Below, piece after piece: positions 41,465 through 50,225 of a DNA stretch of 55,018 nucleotides (positions are counted from its first letter, which is position 1; the number at the start of each line of letters is the position of its first letter). The DNA comes from an uncultured Bacteroidales bacterium (lineage in GTDB: Bacteria > Bacteroidota > Bacteroidia > Bacteroidales > UBA932): contig CAMOIT010000003.1 of the NCBI GenBank assembly GCA_946616285.1, forward strand, positions 1 to 55,018, given 5' to 3'. The translations under genes were made by a program, and so were the position numbers. Below the pieces are notes generated by a model. That model was not told the DNA's origin. It did not search any database and saw only the letters and a list, made by a program, of their open reading frames with translations.

Positions 41465-42691
41465 ATGAAAAAAATCTTCAATTTCGCACTCGTTGCACTT
41501 GCAGTTGCTGCTGTTTCCTGCAACAAGACTCCCGAGGTGGTAAAACCCGTTGCTACCCTCACCGGTGACGCCGCATTCACCGACGGCAAAGCCAACATCA
41601 CCGTTACCCTTGACAAGGCCAACCCCAATGCCGACACCAAGGTAACCCTGGCTCTTGATGCCGCTTCCACCCTCACCTCCGCCAACGTGACGATTCCCAA
41701 AGCCCTCACCGTTAAGGCAGGCGAAACCACCAAGTCCGGCATCGTCCTCTTCAACGAAGGCGAACTTGCCGCAGGTACCTACACCGCAGTTGTAAAGGCC
41801 ACCGAGGCCGACAACAACGCCACCATCGGCACTCCCAACACTGTCACCATCACCGTGACCGTGGAAGAGAAGGTTGCTCCCGCACCCACTTGGGACTATG
41901 TGATGAACATCTCCGACTACAAGACCAACTCCGAATTCCACTTCGGCAAAGCCATCCAGGTTAACCCCAACAACATGACCTTCCAGTGGAAGTTCTACTC
42001 CACCAAGTGGAACGACTATGACAAGGTAGATGAAGAAAGGGGTTACAAGGTATGGGCAAACCGCCTCGGCCAGATCTCCAACAGCGGTGAAAAGGGCATG
42101 CTCTTCCGCTTCAACGACGGTCACGAGAAAGGTTCCCTCCGTTTCAATGCTGCAGTTCTTGGCAACGACGGCAAGGATTACGTTCAGGTAGAAGGCAAGG
42201 ATTACATCTGGAGCCTCAACACCTGGCACACCCTCACCGTTACCGCCGACGGCACCACCGTTTCCATCTACGACAACGCCGACCTCATCATGTCCTACGA
42301 GCAGAATACTCCCGAAGTATTTGCCCAGTGGCCCATCGAGCGCTTCGACATCTCCATGACCTGGGACGACGGTACCGGTTACGACAAGGGCCAGGCATTC
42401 CTTGGCTACATCGCCTACACCCGTCTCTGGGGCAAGGCTCTCACCGCCGGTGAAGTTGCAGCTTCCCTGTGCAACGCAGAAGCTAACGACGACCTCCTGA
42501 TCTGCTGGAACTGGGATCTCTCCGAAGGCACCGTCGTAGCAAACGCTGGTAAGGCCGGTGCTGATTACGACCTCGACTTCACCAAGGCTCTCGCAGGCGG
42601 CCAGGCTTCTTACGTAAAGGCCGAAGACATCGCCGGTGCTTGGACTGACGTTACCGAAGTAGAAGGTCTTGCACCTGTTTGCGCCGAGTAA
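41465..42691 (+). CDS. Surface lipoprotein with BACON/DUF1735-like and LamG domains
   Basis: A 408-residue lipoprotein (MKKIFNFALVALAVAAVSC). The first half is a beta domain with repeated VTLDKANPNADTKVTLALDA-like strands, similar in layout to DUF1735. The second half is a LamG-type jelly roll (MTFQWKFYSTKWNDYDKVDE, TLTVTADGTTVSIYDNADLI, FLGYIAYTRLWGKALTAGEV, DDLLICWNWDLSEG) paralogous to the 40149 protein; both end with a Cys-Ala/Ser-Glu. It is likely a second glycan-binding protein with different specificity. It ends before a strong terminator and has its own promoter, so it may be the most abundant product. Confidence 0.8.
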   Translation: MKKIFNFALVALAVAAVSCNKTPEVVKPVATLTGDAAFTDGKANITVTLDKANPNADTKVTLALDAASTLTSANVTIPKALTVKAGETTKSGIVLFNEGELAAGTYTAVVKATEADNNATIGTPNTVTITVTVEEKVAPAPTWDYVMNISDYKTNSEFHFGKAIQVNPNNMTFQWKFYSTKWNDYDKVDEERGYKVWANRLGQISNSGEKGMLFRFNDGHEKGSLRFNAAVLGNDGKDYVQVEGKDYIWSLNTWHTLTVTADGTTVSIYDNADLIMSYEQNTPEVFAQWPIERFDISMTWDDGTGYDKGQAFLGYIAYTRLWGKALTAGEVAASLCNAEANDDLLICWNWDLSEGTVVANAGKAGADYDLDFTKALAGGQASYVKAEDIAGAWTDVTEVEGLAPVCAE

Positions 42692-42710
42692 TTCTCTCCT
42701 TGCAATAATT

Positions 42711-42741
42711 AAGGCCCGCCAGGCAACGGCGGGCCTTTTTT
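42711..42741 (+). terminator. Intrinsic terminator of the SusCD-GH18-LamG operon
   Basis: GGCCCGCC (42713-42720), loop AGGCAAC, GGCGGGCC (42728-42735), then six T. It is a perfect 8-bp GC stem. Confidence 0.95.
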
Positions 42742-42760
42742 GAAAACAAAACATCTTTCT

Positions 42761-44701
42761 ATGAAACGCATATTCCTGTTTGCGGCAATCGCAGCTTTCA
42801 CCATCGCCCCGGCATGCTCCTGCCAGCGTACGGAGGATAATAAAGAACCCGAACCGGAGACCTTCGAAATCGAGAACCTTCCCGAAATGGTGGAAATCCC
42901 CGAGGGGACATTCACCATGGGAACTGCAGGATCCTCCGGATTCAACTACGACGAAGCCCCCGCTCACAGCGTAACAGTGAGCGCATTCAGCATGTCCAAG
43001 TACGAGATCACCAACAAACAGTTCGAGGAATTCCGCCCCGAACACGTGGATATGCGTAAGGACGAAGGCTTTTCCAGCAAAGACGACGATGCTGTCATCA
43101 ATGTCACCTGGGAAGATGCCGTGGCCTACTGCAAATGGCTGTCCCAGGGCACCGGTGAGAATTACCGCCTCCCCACCGAGGCCGAATGGGAATATGCATG
43201 CCGTGCGGGCACCACATCGGCCTACTATACAGGCGCAAGCCTTCCTGAGGACTTGCAGAAACAGCAGAAAAATAACCGTGACATCGTCTGGGTGTCCCTC
43301 GAAGTCGGAAAAACCACGCCGAACGCATGGGGCCTTTACGATATGCACGGAAACGTAGAGGAATGGTGCCTGGACTGGTACGGTCCCTATAAGAACGAAG
43401 CCCAGACTGACCCTGCAGGCCCTTCCATCGGCCTTTACCGCGTAACCCGCGGCGGCAGCCACAACACTCCGGTGGAGTTCCTCCGCAGTGCAAACCGCAG
43501 CGCGGCAACGCCCGACGCAGCGCACAATATGCTTGGTTTCCGAGTAGTTAAGAGCGATACCAAAGCCGCTGACCTTGAAACTTACCCGGCCGCTGACTAC
43601 ACGCCACGCTATGCAAAGGATGTGAAACAGGGCAAGGCAAGCTGGGGAAGCGTTTCTTCTTCTCCCGTATTCGAAGAGCCCATTTACTTTGCCATCAAGC
43701 CCACAGACGGCACGGTTTATTATTCCCATAACCACCAGCCGGCAGTTACCTGGTGCGACAACGGCGACCTCCTTGCCATCTGGTACACCTGCGAGGCCGA
43801 AGCCGGGCGCGAAATGGAAGTGGTGGCTTCACGCCTTCGCGCCGGAGCCTCCGAATGGGAACCCGCGTCCTTCTTCTTCAAGGTTCCGGACCGCAACATG
43901 ACAGGCAGTTCCCTGCTCCGACTTCCGGACGGCACACTGATTCACATGAACGGCGTGGGACGAGCCGGTGAATGGCAGAACCTTGCCCTCTGCGCTCGCC
44001 GAAGCACCGACAACGGCGCCACCTGGAGCAATCCCGTGCTTGTAGAACCCCGCCACGTAAAGCGGCATCAGGTTATTGCAGACCCCATAATCCTGTCCGA
44101 CGGCACCCTTGTCCAGCTCTGCGACGCCGAAGCAGGCGGCAGCGGCGGTACTTCCATCCATATCTCCGAAGACAAGGGCTTCACCTGGGCCGACCAGTGG
44201 GATGGCAGCACTTCCATCGCCGGCATTCACGCCCAGATAGTGGAGCTCAAGGATGGTTCGCTCATGGCTTTCGGCCGCGGGGATAACATCGACGGCAAAA
44301 TGCCCTGCAGTATCTCCAAAGACAAGGGAAAGACTTGGACATGCAGCGCCAGTCCCTTCCCCGGCATCGGCAGCGGCCAGAGGCACGTTCTCCTGCGCCT
44401 GAACGAAGGCCCCATAATGCTTGCCTCCTTCAGCGGAAACGACAAGAAAAACAACGCCGGATTATTTGTCTCCATCTCCGAAGACGAAGGAAAGACCTGG
44501 AGCACGCCCAAGCTTCTGACAGACGGCAAAACCCGCACCATTGACGGAGGCGCCCACACCGGGACTTTCACCATGAGCTCCACCCAGGCCGAACCTGCCG
44601 GCTACTTCTGCGGCACCCAGACACCGGACGGAACAATCCACCTGCTTTCCAGCGCTATCCACTATCGTTTCAATCTGCCTTGGATCAAGGCTTGGGAATA
44701 A
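42761..44701 (+). CDS. Fusion of FGE/SUMF1-like domain with sialidase-type Asp-box propeller
   Basis: A 646-residue lipoprotein (MKRIFLFAAIAAFTIAPACSC). Residues about 38-275 form a formylglycine-generating-enzyme/EgtB-like domain (VEIPEGTFTMGT, YRLPTEAEWEYACRAGT, GLYDMHGNVEEWCLDWYG, RGGSHNTP, LGFRVVK). Residues about 310-640 form a six-bladed propeller with four Asp-boxes at about 415, 469, 519 and 573 (STDNGATW, SEDKGFTW, SKDKGKTW, SEDEGKTW). The GH33 FRIP motif is not seen, so sialidase activity is uncertain. ATG 42761 is used over an in-frame TTG at 42740 inside the terminator tail. It has no clear promoter of its own; read-through or a weak promoter is likely. Confidence 0.85.
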   Translation: MKRIFLFAAIAAFTIAPACSCQRTEDNKEPEPETFEIENLPEMVEIPEGTFTMGTAGSSGFNYDEAPAHSVTVSAFSMSKYEITNKQFEEFRPEHVDMRKDEGFSSKDDDAVINVTWEDAVAYCKWLSQGTGENYRLPTEAEWEYACRAGTTSAYYTGASLPEDLQKQQKNNRDIVWVSLEVGKTTPNAWGLYDMHGNVEEWCLDWYGPYKNEAQTDPAGPSIGLYRVTRGGSHNTPVEFLRSANRSAATPDAAHNMLGFRVVKSDTKAADLETYPAADYTPRYAKDVKQGKASWGSVSSSPVFEEPIYFAIKPTDGTVYYSHNHQPAVTWCDNGDLLAIWYTCEAEAGREMEVVASRLRAGASEWEPASFFFKVPDRNMTGSSLLRLPDGTLIHMNGVGRAGEWQNLALCARRSTDNGATWSNPVLVEPRHVKRHQVIADPIILSDGTLVQLCDAEAGGSGGTSIHISEDKGFTWADQWDGSTSIAGIHAQIVELKDGSLMAFGRGDNIDGKMPCSISKDKGKTWTCSASPFPGIGSGQRHVLLRLNEGPIMLASFSGNDKKNNAGLFVSISEDEGKTWSTPKLLTDGKTRTIDGGAHTGTFTMSSTQAEPAGYFCGTQTPDGTIHLLSSAIHYRFNLPWIKAWE

Positions 44702-44714
44702 AAGGATTAATCAC

Positions 44715-44722
44715 TATCTTTG
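44715..44722 (+). promoter_or_regulatory. Promoter -7 box of the patatin gene
   Basis: TATCTTTG lies 21 bases before ATG 44744. Confidence 0.6.
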
Positions 44723-44743
44723 AATAGTGAAATTTGTTCTTCT

Positions 44744-45649
44744 ATGAAAAAAGTTGCTCTGGCGCTTGCCAGCGGCGGGCCCAGGGGGTTCGCGTACATC
44801 GGGGCAATCGAAGAATTGCTGTCCCGGGGATATGAAATAACTTCCATTGCCGGTGTTTCGGCCGGATCTCTTGTGGGCGGTATTTACGCTGCCGGTGGAC
44901 TGGAGCCTTTCAAGGAGTGGCTTTTCGGCCTGGATCCCGTGAAGATAGTGTCGCTGATGGATTTCTCCCTCAGCAGGAACTATCTTGTAAAGGGCGAAAA
45001 AGTGATTAACGCAATAAAGGAGAGAGTTCCGGACGTAAATATCGAGGACTTGCCAATCCCCTTCACCGCCATCGCCACGGACCTTTACACCGGCGAAGAG
45101 GTCATTTTCCGGGAAGGCCCCCTTTTCGAAGCCATACGGGCGTCCATTTCCATACCGTCCATGTTTCGGCCCGTAAAGTGGAAAGGCCGCACCCTGGTGG
45201 ACGGAGGCATGGTCAACACCTTCCCCCTGAACAGGGTACAGCGCACGTCCGGGGACATTCTGGTGGGCTTCAACGTGAACCAGATTGACGCTGCCGAAAT
45301 CCAGGGCTTCCTGGACAGCTGCGCCGCACTTGTGGAAGGCCGCGACAGCCTGCCGCTGCGGGGCCGCATCGCCACCGACCTCAAAGAATTGCGCCTGATG
45401 CTGGACGGACGCGAGAACCGCCTCCCCGTCGGGGCCGACGGCAACTATTTCTCCATCCTTCAGCGCAGCTTCGGCATAATGAACTGCACCATCGCCCGCA
45501 TGGGCATAGATATCTGCCCGCCGGACATCCTGGTAGACCTCCCCTTCGACTCGTATCACGGCGTATACGGTTACTCTCACGCGCCCGAAATCGTGGAACG
45601 GGGCCGCGCCCTGATGAAAGAAGCACTTGACAGGTATGAAAAAAGCTAA
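44744..45649 (+). CDS. Patatin-like phospholipase
   Basis: The 301-residue protein has the full patatin set: the oxyanion loop SGGPRGFAYIG, nucleophile Ser 39 in GVSAG, SIPSMFRPV, and the dyad Asp 153 in VDGGMVN. It lacks a signal peptide, so it is probably cytoplasmic or peripheral; known relatives hydrolyse phospholipid or other acyl esters. It has its own promoter and stops inside a perfect palindrome (45644-45661). No link to the glycan enzymes around it can be shown. A start at 44720 is in frame but overlaps the -7 box. Confidence 0.9.
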   Translation: MKKVALALASGGPRGFAYIGAIEELLSRGYEITSIAGVSAGSLVGGIYAAGGLEPFKEWLFGLDPVKIVSLMDFSLSRNYLVKGEKVINAIKERVPDVNIEDLPIPFTAIATDLYTGEEVIFREGPLFEAIRASISIPSMFRPVKWKGRTLVDGGMVNTFPLNRVQRTSGDILVGFNVNQIDAAEIQGFLDSCAALVEGRDSLPLRGRIATDLKELRLMLDGRENRLPVGADGNYFSILQRSFGIMNCTIARMGIDICPPDILVDLPFDSYHGVYGYSHAPEIVERGRALMKEALDRYEKS

Positions 45650-45661
45650 ATTATTTTAGCT
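45644..45661. promoter_or_regulatory. Perfect 7-4-7 palindrome upstream of the LacI-type gene
   Basis: AGCTAAATTATTTTAGCT is a perfect 7-bp inverted repeat around TTAT. It contains the patatin stop codon and ends 18 bases before the regulator's -7 box. It may be an operator of the LacI-type protein; near-matches precede xylBA and susC. It lacks the central CG of standard LacI operators and has no T-tract, so neither operator nor terminator is certain. Confidence 0.4.
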
Positions 45662-45679
45662 ATTCCCGCCGATATTTTG

Positions 45680-45687
45680 TATATTTG
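45680..45687 (+). promoter_or_regulatory. Promoter -7 box of the LacI-type gene
   Basis: TATATTTG, then CGCTGTT, then the ATG at 45695. The seven-base spacing predicts a nearly leaderless mRNA. Confidence 0.7.
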
Positions 45688-45694
45688 CGCTGTT

Positions 45695-46708
45695 ATGGCA
45701 AAAAACATCACAATCAAGGACATAGCCCGCGAAGCTGGAGTGTCTATAGCATTGGTCTCGTTCGTCATGAACAACCGTATCGAGGCCGACGGAAAGCAGA
45801 AATACCGCGTCAGCCCCTCAACCAGGGACCGTATCCTGGAGGTTGCCGCGCGCATGAACTATCAGCCCAGTTCGGCTGCCCGAATGCTGCGCAAGGGCCG
45901 TACCCATGTAATAGGCGTCATTCTGTCGGACATGGGGAACATCTTTTACGGGACCATCGCCAAGGAACTGGAAAAGATCGCAACCCTGAACAACTACACT
46001 CTGCTTTTCGGCAGCTCCGAGGAAGACCCTGAGCGTTTCTGCCGTCTTGTGAAATCTTTCATGGAGAAAGACGTGGAGGGCTTCATCGTGGTGCCTACTG
46101 TAGGCAGCGGTCCCTGCATGCAAAAGCTTATGGACTCGGGTGTTCCTTTTGTGGTTATCGACAGGTATCACCCCGACTATAACGTCCCCACTGTTGTCAC
46201 TGACAACTCGGACGCAACGCGACTGGCCGTTCAGGACCTTCAGAAGCAGGGCGCGAAGAAGATTTGCATGGCGTCGTATGCCATGCGCATTTCGTCAATG
46301 ACCGACCGCGAAAACCGCTTCAGAGACCTCCTGGGAGACGACGCCCCCATCTTCAACATGGGATTCTCGACCGTTGATGCCGATGCTGACAGAGTCGCAG
46401 ACGAGATTATCGCCGGCGGCTATGACGGAGTTATCGGAGCATCTAACATCCTTACGGTAGCACTCCTGAAGTCTTTGATGCGAAAGGGTGTCAAGGTGCA
46501 GGAAGACGTGAAAATCGTCAGTTTCGACTTTTCCAACGTTTACGGCATCTTCAATCCGCCCATCCGCTATGTGCTCCAGCCTCTTTCGCAAATCGCAAGC
46601 GAAAGCGCTGAATTCCTCTTCTACCTCATAGAAAAGAAACAGAAAGGGGAAGACATCAGCGGAATAAAAGATAAAATCATACTAAAAGCAAGCTTGAGAA
46701 ATGATTAA
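45695..46708 (+). CDS. LacI-family transcriptional regulator
   Basis: A 337-residue regulator with an N-terminal LacI helix-turn-helix ([20 protein letters not shown]), hinge ([19 protein letters not shown]) and a periplasmic-binding-protein-like sensor ([71 protein letters not shown]). It overlaps the GH130 gene by eight bases, so it almost certainly responds to a metabolite of that pathway, for example mannose-1-phosphate or Man-GlcNAc (inference). It is the only DNA-binding regulator in the glycan region; no HTCS or ECF sigma gene is seen. Confidence 0.93.
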   Translation: MAKNITIKDIAREAGVSIALVSFVMNNRIEADGKQKYRVSPSTRDRILEVAARMNYQPSSAARMLRKGRTHVIGVILSDMGNIFYGTIAKELEKIATLNNYTLLFGSSEEDPERFCRLVKSFMEKDVEGFIVVPTVGSGPCMQKLMDSGVPFVVIDRYHPDYNVPTVVTDNSDATRLAVQDLQKQGAKKICMASYAMRISSMTDRENRFRDLLGDDAPIFNMGFSTVDADADRVADEIIAGGYDGVIGASNILTVALLKSLMRKGVKVQEDVKIVSFDFSNVYGIFNPPIRYVLQPLSQIASESAEFLFYLIEKKQKGEDISGIKDKIILKASLRND

Positions 46709-47693
46709 AATTGTAGGCCAGCCGCTCCCCGGCATGCCCTGGGAAGAAAGGCCCGCAGGTTGCAACGCCCCTCTGTGGCGATACAGCGCCAACCCGGTGA
46801 TTCCGCGCGACCTTCTGCCGGATTCAAACAGCATATTCAACAGTGCAGTTGTTCCCTTCCGTGACGGGTTTGCAGGTGTCTTCCGCTGTGACGACACCAA
46901 CCGCCGCATGGCCCTTCACGTGGGCTTTTCCAAAGACGGCTTCAAGTGGAATATTAAGCCCGAAGTACTTCGCTTCCAATGCGACAATCCCGAGGTGGGC
47001 CAGTGGGTTTACGGATATGACCCCCGTGTAGCCTTCATCGAAGACAGATACTGGGTCACATGGTGCAATGGCTATCACGGCCCCACTATCGGCGCAGCAT
47101 GGACCAAGGACTTCGAAACCTTCCATCAGGTAGAGAATGCCTTCCTCCCCTACAACCGTAACGGCGTTCTGTTCCCCCGCAAGATAAACGGCCGCTTCGC
47201 CATGCTATCCCGTCCTTCCGATACCGGCCACACAGCTTTCGGCGACATTTTCTACAGCGAAAGCCCCGACATGGAGTTCTGGGGACACCACAGGCACGTA
47301 ATGGCCCCCGCTCCATTCGAAGTCAGCGCCTGGCAGTGCATGAAAATCGGCGCCGGTCCCATTCCCATCGAAACCAGCGAAGGCTGGCTGCTTTTTTACC
47401 ACGGCGTCCTGCGCAGCTGCAACGGCTATGTGTACAGCTTCGGCAGCGCCCTCCTGGACCTTGACCAGCCCTGGAAAGTCCTTGCCCGCAGCGGTCCCTA
47501 CCTGATTTCGCCCCAGACCCCTTACGAGTGCATGGGCGATGTCCCCAACGTAGCCTTCCCCTGCGCTGCCCTGCACGATCCCGCCACCGGCCGCGTCGCC
47601 GTCTACTACGGCTGCGCCGACACCGTCACCGGCCTAGCCTTCGGCTACATCCCCGAAATCATCGACTTCACCAAGCGCACCAATATCCTCTAG
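46701..47693 (+). CDS. GH130 beta-mannoside phosphorylase
   Basis: The 330-residue enzyme has no signal peptide and should be cytoplasmic. The five-bladed propeller of GH130 is visible through [40 protein letters not shown] (likely proton-donor Asp 107), [14 protein letters not shown] and [20 protein letters not shown]. Phosphorolytic members have phosphate-binding Arg/His residues around the last block. Known relatives of this type split Man-beta-1,4-GlcNAc into mannose-1-phosphate and GlcNAc, the last step in N-glycan use. It overlaps the LacI-type gene and ends at a terminator. Exact GH130 subfamily was not assigned. Confidence 0.92.
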   Translation: MIKIVGQPLPGMPWEERPAGCNAPLWRYSANPVIPRDLLPDSNSIFNSAVVPFRDGFAGVFRCDDTNRRMALHVGFSKDGFKWNIKPEVLRFQCDNPEVGQWVYGYDPRVAFIEDRYWVTWCNGYHGPTIGAAWTKDFETFHQVENAFLPYNRNGVLFPRKINGRFAMLSRPSDTGHTAFGDIFYSESPDMEFWGHHRHVMAPAPFEVSAWQCMKIGAGPIPIETSEGWLLFYHGVLRSCNGYVYSFGSALLDLDQPWKVLARSGPYLISPQTPYECMGDVPNVAFPCAALHDPATGRVAVYYGCADTVTGLAFGYIPEIIDFTKRTNIL

Positions 47694-47711
47694 CGCCTGA
47701 AACTGTTTCAC

Positions 47712-47741
47712 GCCTGCGCCTCTCCGGTGCAGGCATTTTTT
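47712..47741 (+). terminator. Terminator of the LacI-GH130 operon
   Basis: GCCTGC (47712-47717), an 11-base loop, GCAGGC (47729-47734), then A and six T, 18 bases after the GH130 stop. Confidence 0.88.
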
Positions 47742-47744
47742 ATG

Positions 47745-47834
47745 TTGCTGATTCTGAGGTGGTTACCGGTTTCATGTCTGCTCTTTTTGCGCAGACATGA
47801 TTCTGGGATATCGCTGGTTATCAAGTACTTGCCG
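47745..47834 (+). repeat. CATGTCTGC hairpin element, copy 3
   Basis: TTGCTGATTCTGAGGTGGTT, then CATGTCTGC (47773-47781) paired with GCAGACATG (47791-47799), then ATTCTGGGATATCGCTGGTT. It follows the terminator immediately and precedes the GH92 promoter. The left flank matches copy 4 (50141) and the right flank resembles copies 1 and 2. Confidence 0.85.
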
Positions 47835-47875
47835 AAAGCTTCTACGCCGACGTTGCAGGTGACGGCAATAATTTG

Positions 47876-47883
47876 TAATTTTG
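47876..47883 (+). promoter_or_regulatory. Promoter -7 box of the first GH92 gene
   Basis: TAATTTTG fits TAnnTTTG and lies 20 bases before ATG 47904. It excludes the longer frame from 47727, which would run through the hairpin element. Confidence 0.55.
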
Positions 47884-47903
47884 TAAGAGAAACAGGTCGA
47901 AAT

Positions 47904-50126
47904 ATGAGAAAGACTTTCCTTGCAGCGGTGGCCGCGCTTGCTACGATATCGTTAAGTGCACAGACTGAGTGGGTTAACCCTTTTATCGGCACTTCAAACT
48001 TTGGAACTTGCAACCCTGGGGCGGTGACGCCGAACGGGCTGATGAGTGTTTCGCCGTTCAATGTGATGGGATCGCAGATGAATGTCTGGGACAAGGACAG
48101 CCGATGGTGGAGCACGCCTTATGTGGCCGAAAACAGCTATTTCACCGGTTTCAGCCATGTGAACCTGTCCGGAGTCGGCTGCCCGGAGTTGGGAAGTCTG
48201 CTCACTATGCCCACTACAGGCCCGCTGGATGTGGATTATCACGCATACGGCAGTGAGTATCAGAACGAAACTGCCTACCCTGGCTACTACGGCGTAGAAC
48301 TCATGAGCGGCATAAAGGCCGAAGCCACTGCCACGGTAAGGACTTCGCTTGAGCGCTTCACCTTTCCCGGCGGCGATGGCAATATCCTCCTCAATCTGGG
48401 CGAAGGCCTGACAAACGAGACAGGCGCCAATCTCCGGCGAGTTTCCGACACTGAAATCGAAGGCAGCAAGCTGATGGGCACCTTCTGCTACAACCGCGAG
48501 GCTGTGTTCCCCATATACTTCGTCCTAAGGGTAAGCAAGGCCCCCGAGAGTTCCGGCTACTGGAAAAAACAGCGTCCGATGACCGCCGAAGCAGCCTGGG
48601 ACGCCGATGCCGGCAAGTACAAAATCTATCAGAACTACTACCGCGAGCTAAGCGGCGACGACATCGGTTTCTGGTTTCACTACTCCGGTTTGGCCGAAGG
48701 AGAGGAAGTGCTCGTTCAGATGGGCGTGTCGTTCGTTAGCGTCGAAAACGCCCGCGAAAACCTCGATGCAGAGCAGCAGAGCTTCGATTTCGAGGCGACA
48801 TCTAAGGCCGCTTCAGACCTTTGGGCCAATCATCTTGGCCGAATAAAGGTGGACGGCGGCACTGATGAACAGAAAACCATCTTCTACACAGCTCTTTACC
48901 ATGCCCTTATTCACCCCAACATACTGAATGACGTGAACGGGGAATATCCGCTGATGGAGTGGAACGGGCAGGGAACCGGCGTCGGCAAGGTGGAAGAAGG
49001 CCACAACCGCTATACCGTGTTTTCACTCTGGGACACCTATCGCAATCTGCATCAGCTGATTACGCTCCTATGGCCCGAAAAGCAGACGGACATGGTGCGC
49101 TCAATGGTTGATCAGTACCGCGAATGGGGATGGATGCCCAAATGGGAGCTTTTCGGCCGGGAGACATGGACAATGGAGGGCGATCCTGCCATTTGCGTTA
49201 TTGCCGATACCTGGCTCCGCGGCGTGAGGGACTTCGACATAGAAACTGCCTACGGTGCATTTCTGAAAAGCGCAGAACTGCCTGGCGCCCAGAACCTTAT
49301 GCGCCCGGATAACGATCCTTACCTGGACCGCGGCTACATACCCCTGAACTGGTTCGCCGCCGATTTCTCCGGCGACAATTCCGTCTCCCATGCCCTGGAG
49401 TATTACGTGGCCGATTTTGCACTGTCCCGGCTGGCTTCGGCCCTTGGGCATGCCGATGATGCCGCCCGCTTATACCAGCGTTCGCTTGGTTATCGGCATT
49501 ATTATAGCGCAGAAGATAAATGTCTGAGGCCCAGGGAGAAAGACGGCAGTTTCCTGACTCCGTTCAATCCCGAAGACGGGGCCGATTTCTCCAACGCCCC
49601 GGGCTTCCACGAAGGCAGCGCCTGGAACTACAGCTTCGCCGTTCCGCACGACGTCCTGGGCTATGCCAGGCTTCAGGGCGGAGCTAAAGCATTCGTCAAA
49701 AACCTCCAGCATGTCTTCGACCAAGGCCTTTATGATCCGGCCAACGAGCCGGACATCGTCTATCCCTACCTCTTTTCTCACTTTAAAGGACAGGAATGGC
49801 GCACTTGGAAAGAAATCGATAAGATATTGGCAGTCAATTATAAAAATGCTCCGGACGGCATTCCCGGAAATGACGACACCGGAACCATGAGCGCCTGGGC
49901 AGTGTTCTCCATGCTCGGCATCTACCCCGACTGCCCCGGCGACCCTTCCTTCACCCTCACCCGCCCGACTTTCCCCAAAGCAGTAGTCACATTACCCGAC
50001 GGTCATCAGCTCACCATCACCCGCTCCGGCGCCAATGCTTCAAAAGCCCGCATCGACGGTCGCATCAAAGGCTACCGCATTGACCATCAGGAGCTTATTT
50101 CGGCCTCACAGATTTCCTGGCGCTAA
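47904..50126 (+). CDS. GH92 exo-alpha-mannosidase
   Basis: The 740-residue product has a signal peptide (MRKTFLAAVAALATISLSA) and the GH92 layout: N-terminal beta domain (TEWVNPFIGTSNFGTCNPGA, FTGFSHVNLSGVGC) and an (alpha/alpha)6 barrel. The general acid sits in HEGSAWNYSFAVPHDVLG (Glu 570), and the Ca/catalytic-base loop is GNDDTGTMSAWAVFSMLGIY. Enzymes of this family use Ca2+ to remove alpha-mannose from high-mannose N-glycans. The exact linkage (alpha-1,2, 1,3 or 1,6) cannot be read. It is transcribed alone, convergent with the second mannosidase unit. Confidence 0.93.
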   Translation: MRKTFLAAVAALATISLSAQTEWVNPFIGTSNFGTCNPGAVTPNGLMSVSPFNVMGSQMNVWDKDSRWWSTPYVAENSYFTGFSHVNLSGVGCPELGSLLTMPTTGPLDVDYHAYGSEYQNETAYPGYYGVELMSGIKAEATATVRTSLERFTFPGGDGNILLNLGEGLTNETGANLRRVSDTEIEGSKLMGTFCYNREAVFPIYFVLRVSKAPESSGYWKKQRPMTAEAAWDADAGKYKIYQNYYRELSGDDIGFWFHYSGLAEGEEVLVQMGVSFVSVENARENLDAEQQSFDFEATSKAASDLWANHLGRIKVDGGTDEQKTIFYTALYHALIHPNILNDVNGEYPLMEWNGQGTGVGKVEEGHNRYTVFSLWDTYRNLHQLITLLWPEKQTDMVRSMVDQYREWGWMPKWELFGRETWTMEGDPAICVIADTWLRGVRDFDIETAYGAFLKSAELPGAQNLMRPDNDPYLDRGYIPLNWFAADFSGDNSVSHALEYYVADFALSRLASALGHADDAARLYQRSLGYRHYYSAEDKCLRPREKDGSFLTPFNPEDGADFSNAPGFHEGSAWNYSFAVPHDVLGYARLQGGAKAFVKNLQHVFDQGLYDPANEPDIVYPYLFSHFKGQEWRTWKEIDKILAVNYKNAPDGIPGNDDTGTMSAWAVFSMLGIYPDCPGDPSFTLTRPTFPKAVVTLPDGHQLTITRSGANASKARIDGRIKGYRIDHQELISASQISWR

Positions 50127-50140
50127 CTCCGTCGGCGCGC

Positions 50141-50225
50141 TAAGTAGCTGACTATCAGTAATATCCCAGAATCATGTCTGCTCCAACAGCGCAGACATGA
50201 AACCAGCAACTGCCTCAGAATCATC
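50141..50225 (-). repeat. CATGTCTGC hairpin element, copy 4
   Basis: The minus strand reads GATTCTGAGGCAGTTGCTGG, TTTCATGTCTGCGCTGTTGG, then AGCAGACATGATTCTGGGAT. It lies between convergent GH92 and GH125 genes. The TGA stop of GH125 (50221-50223) is contributed by the element itself. Confidence 0.85.

Noticed and set aside
42761..44701. Plain GH33 sialidase call
   Set aside because: Four Asp-boxes are present, but the FRIP motif and a convincing Arg triad were not seen, so only a sialidase-type propeller is claimed.
47727..47903. N-terminal extension of the first GH92 through the hairpin element
   Set aside because: The extension is translated repeat and promoter sequence, while the downstream ATG gives a clean signal peptide.
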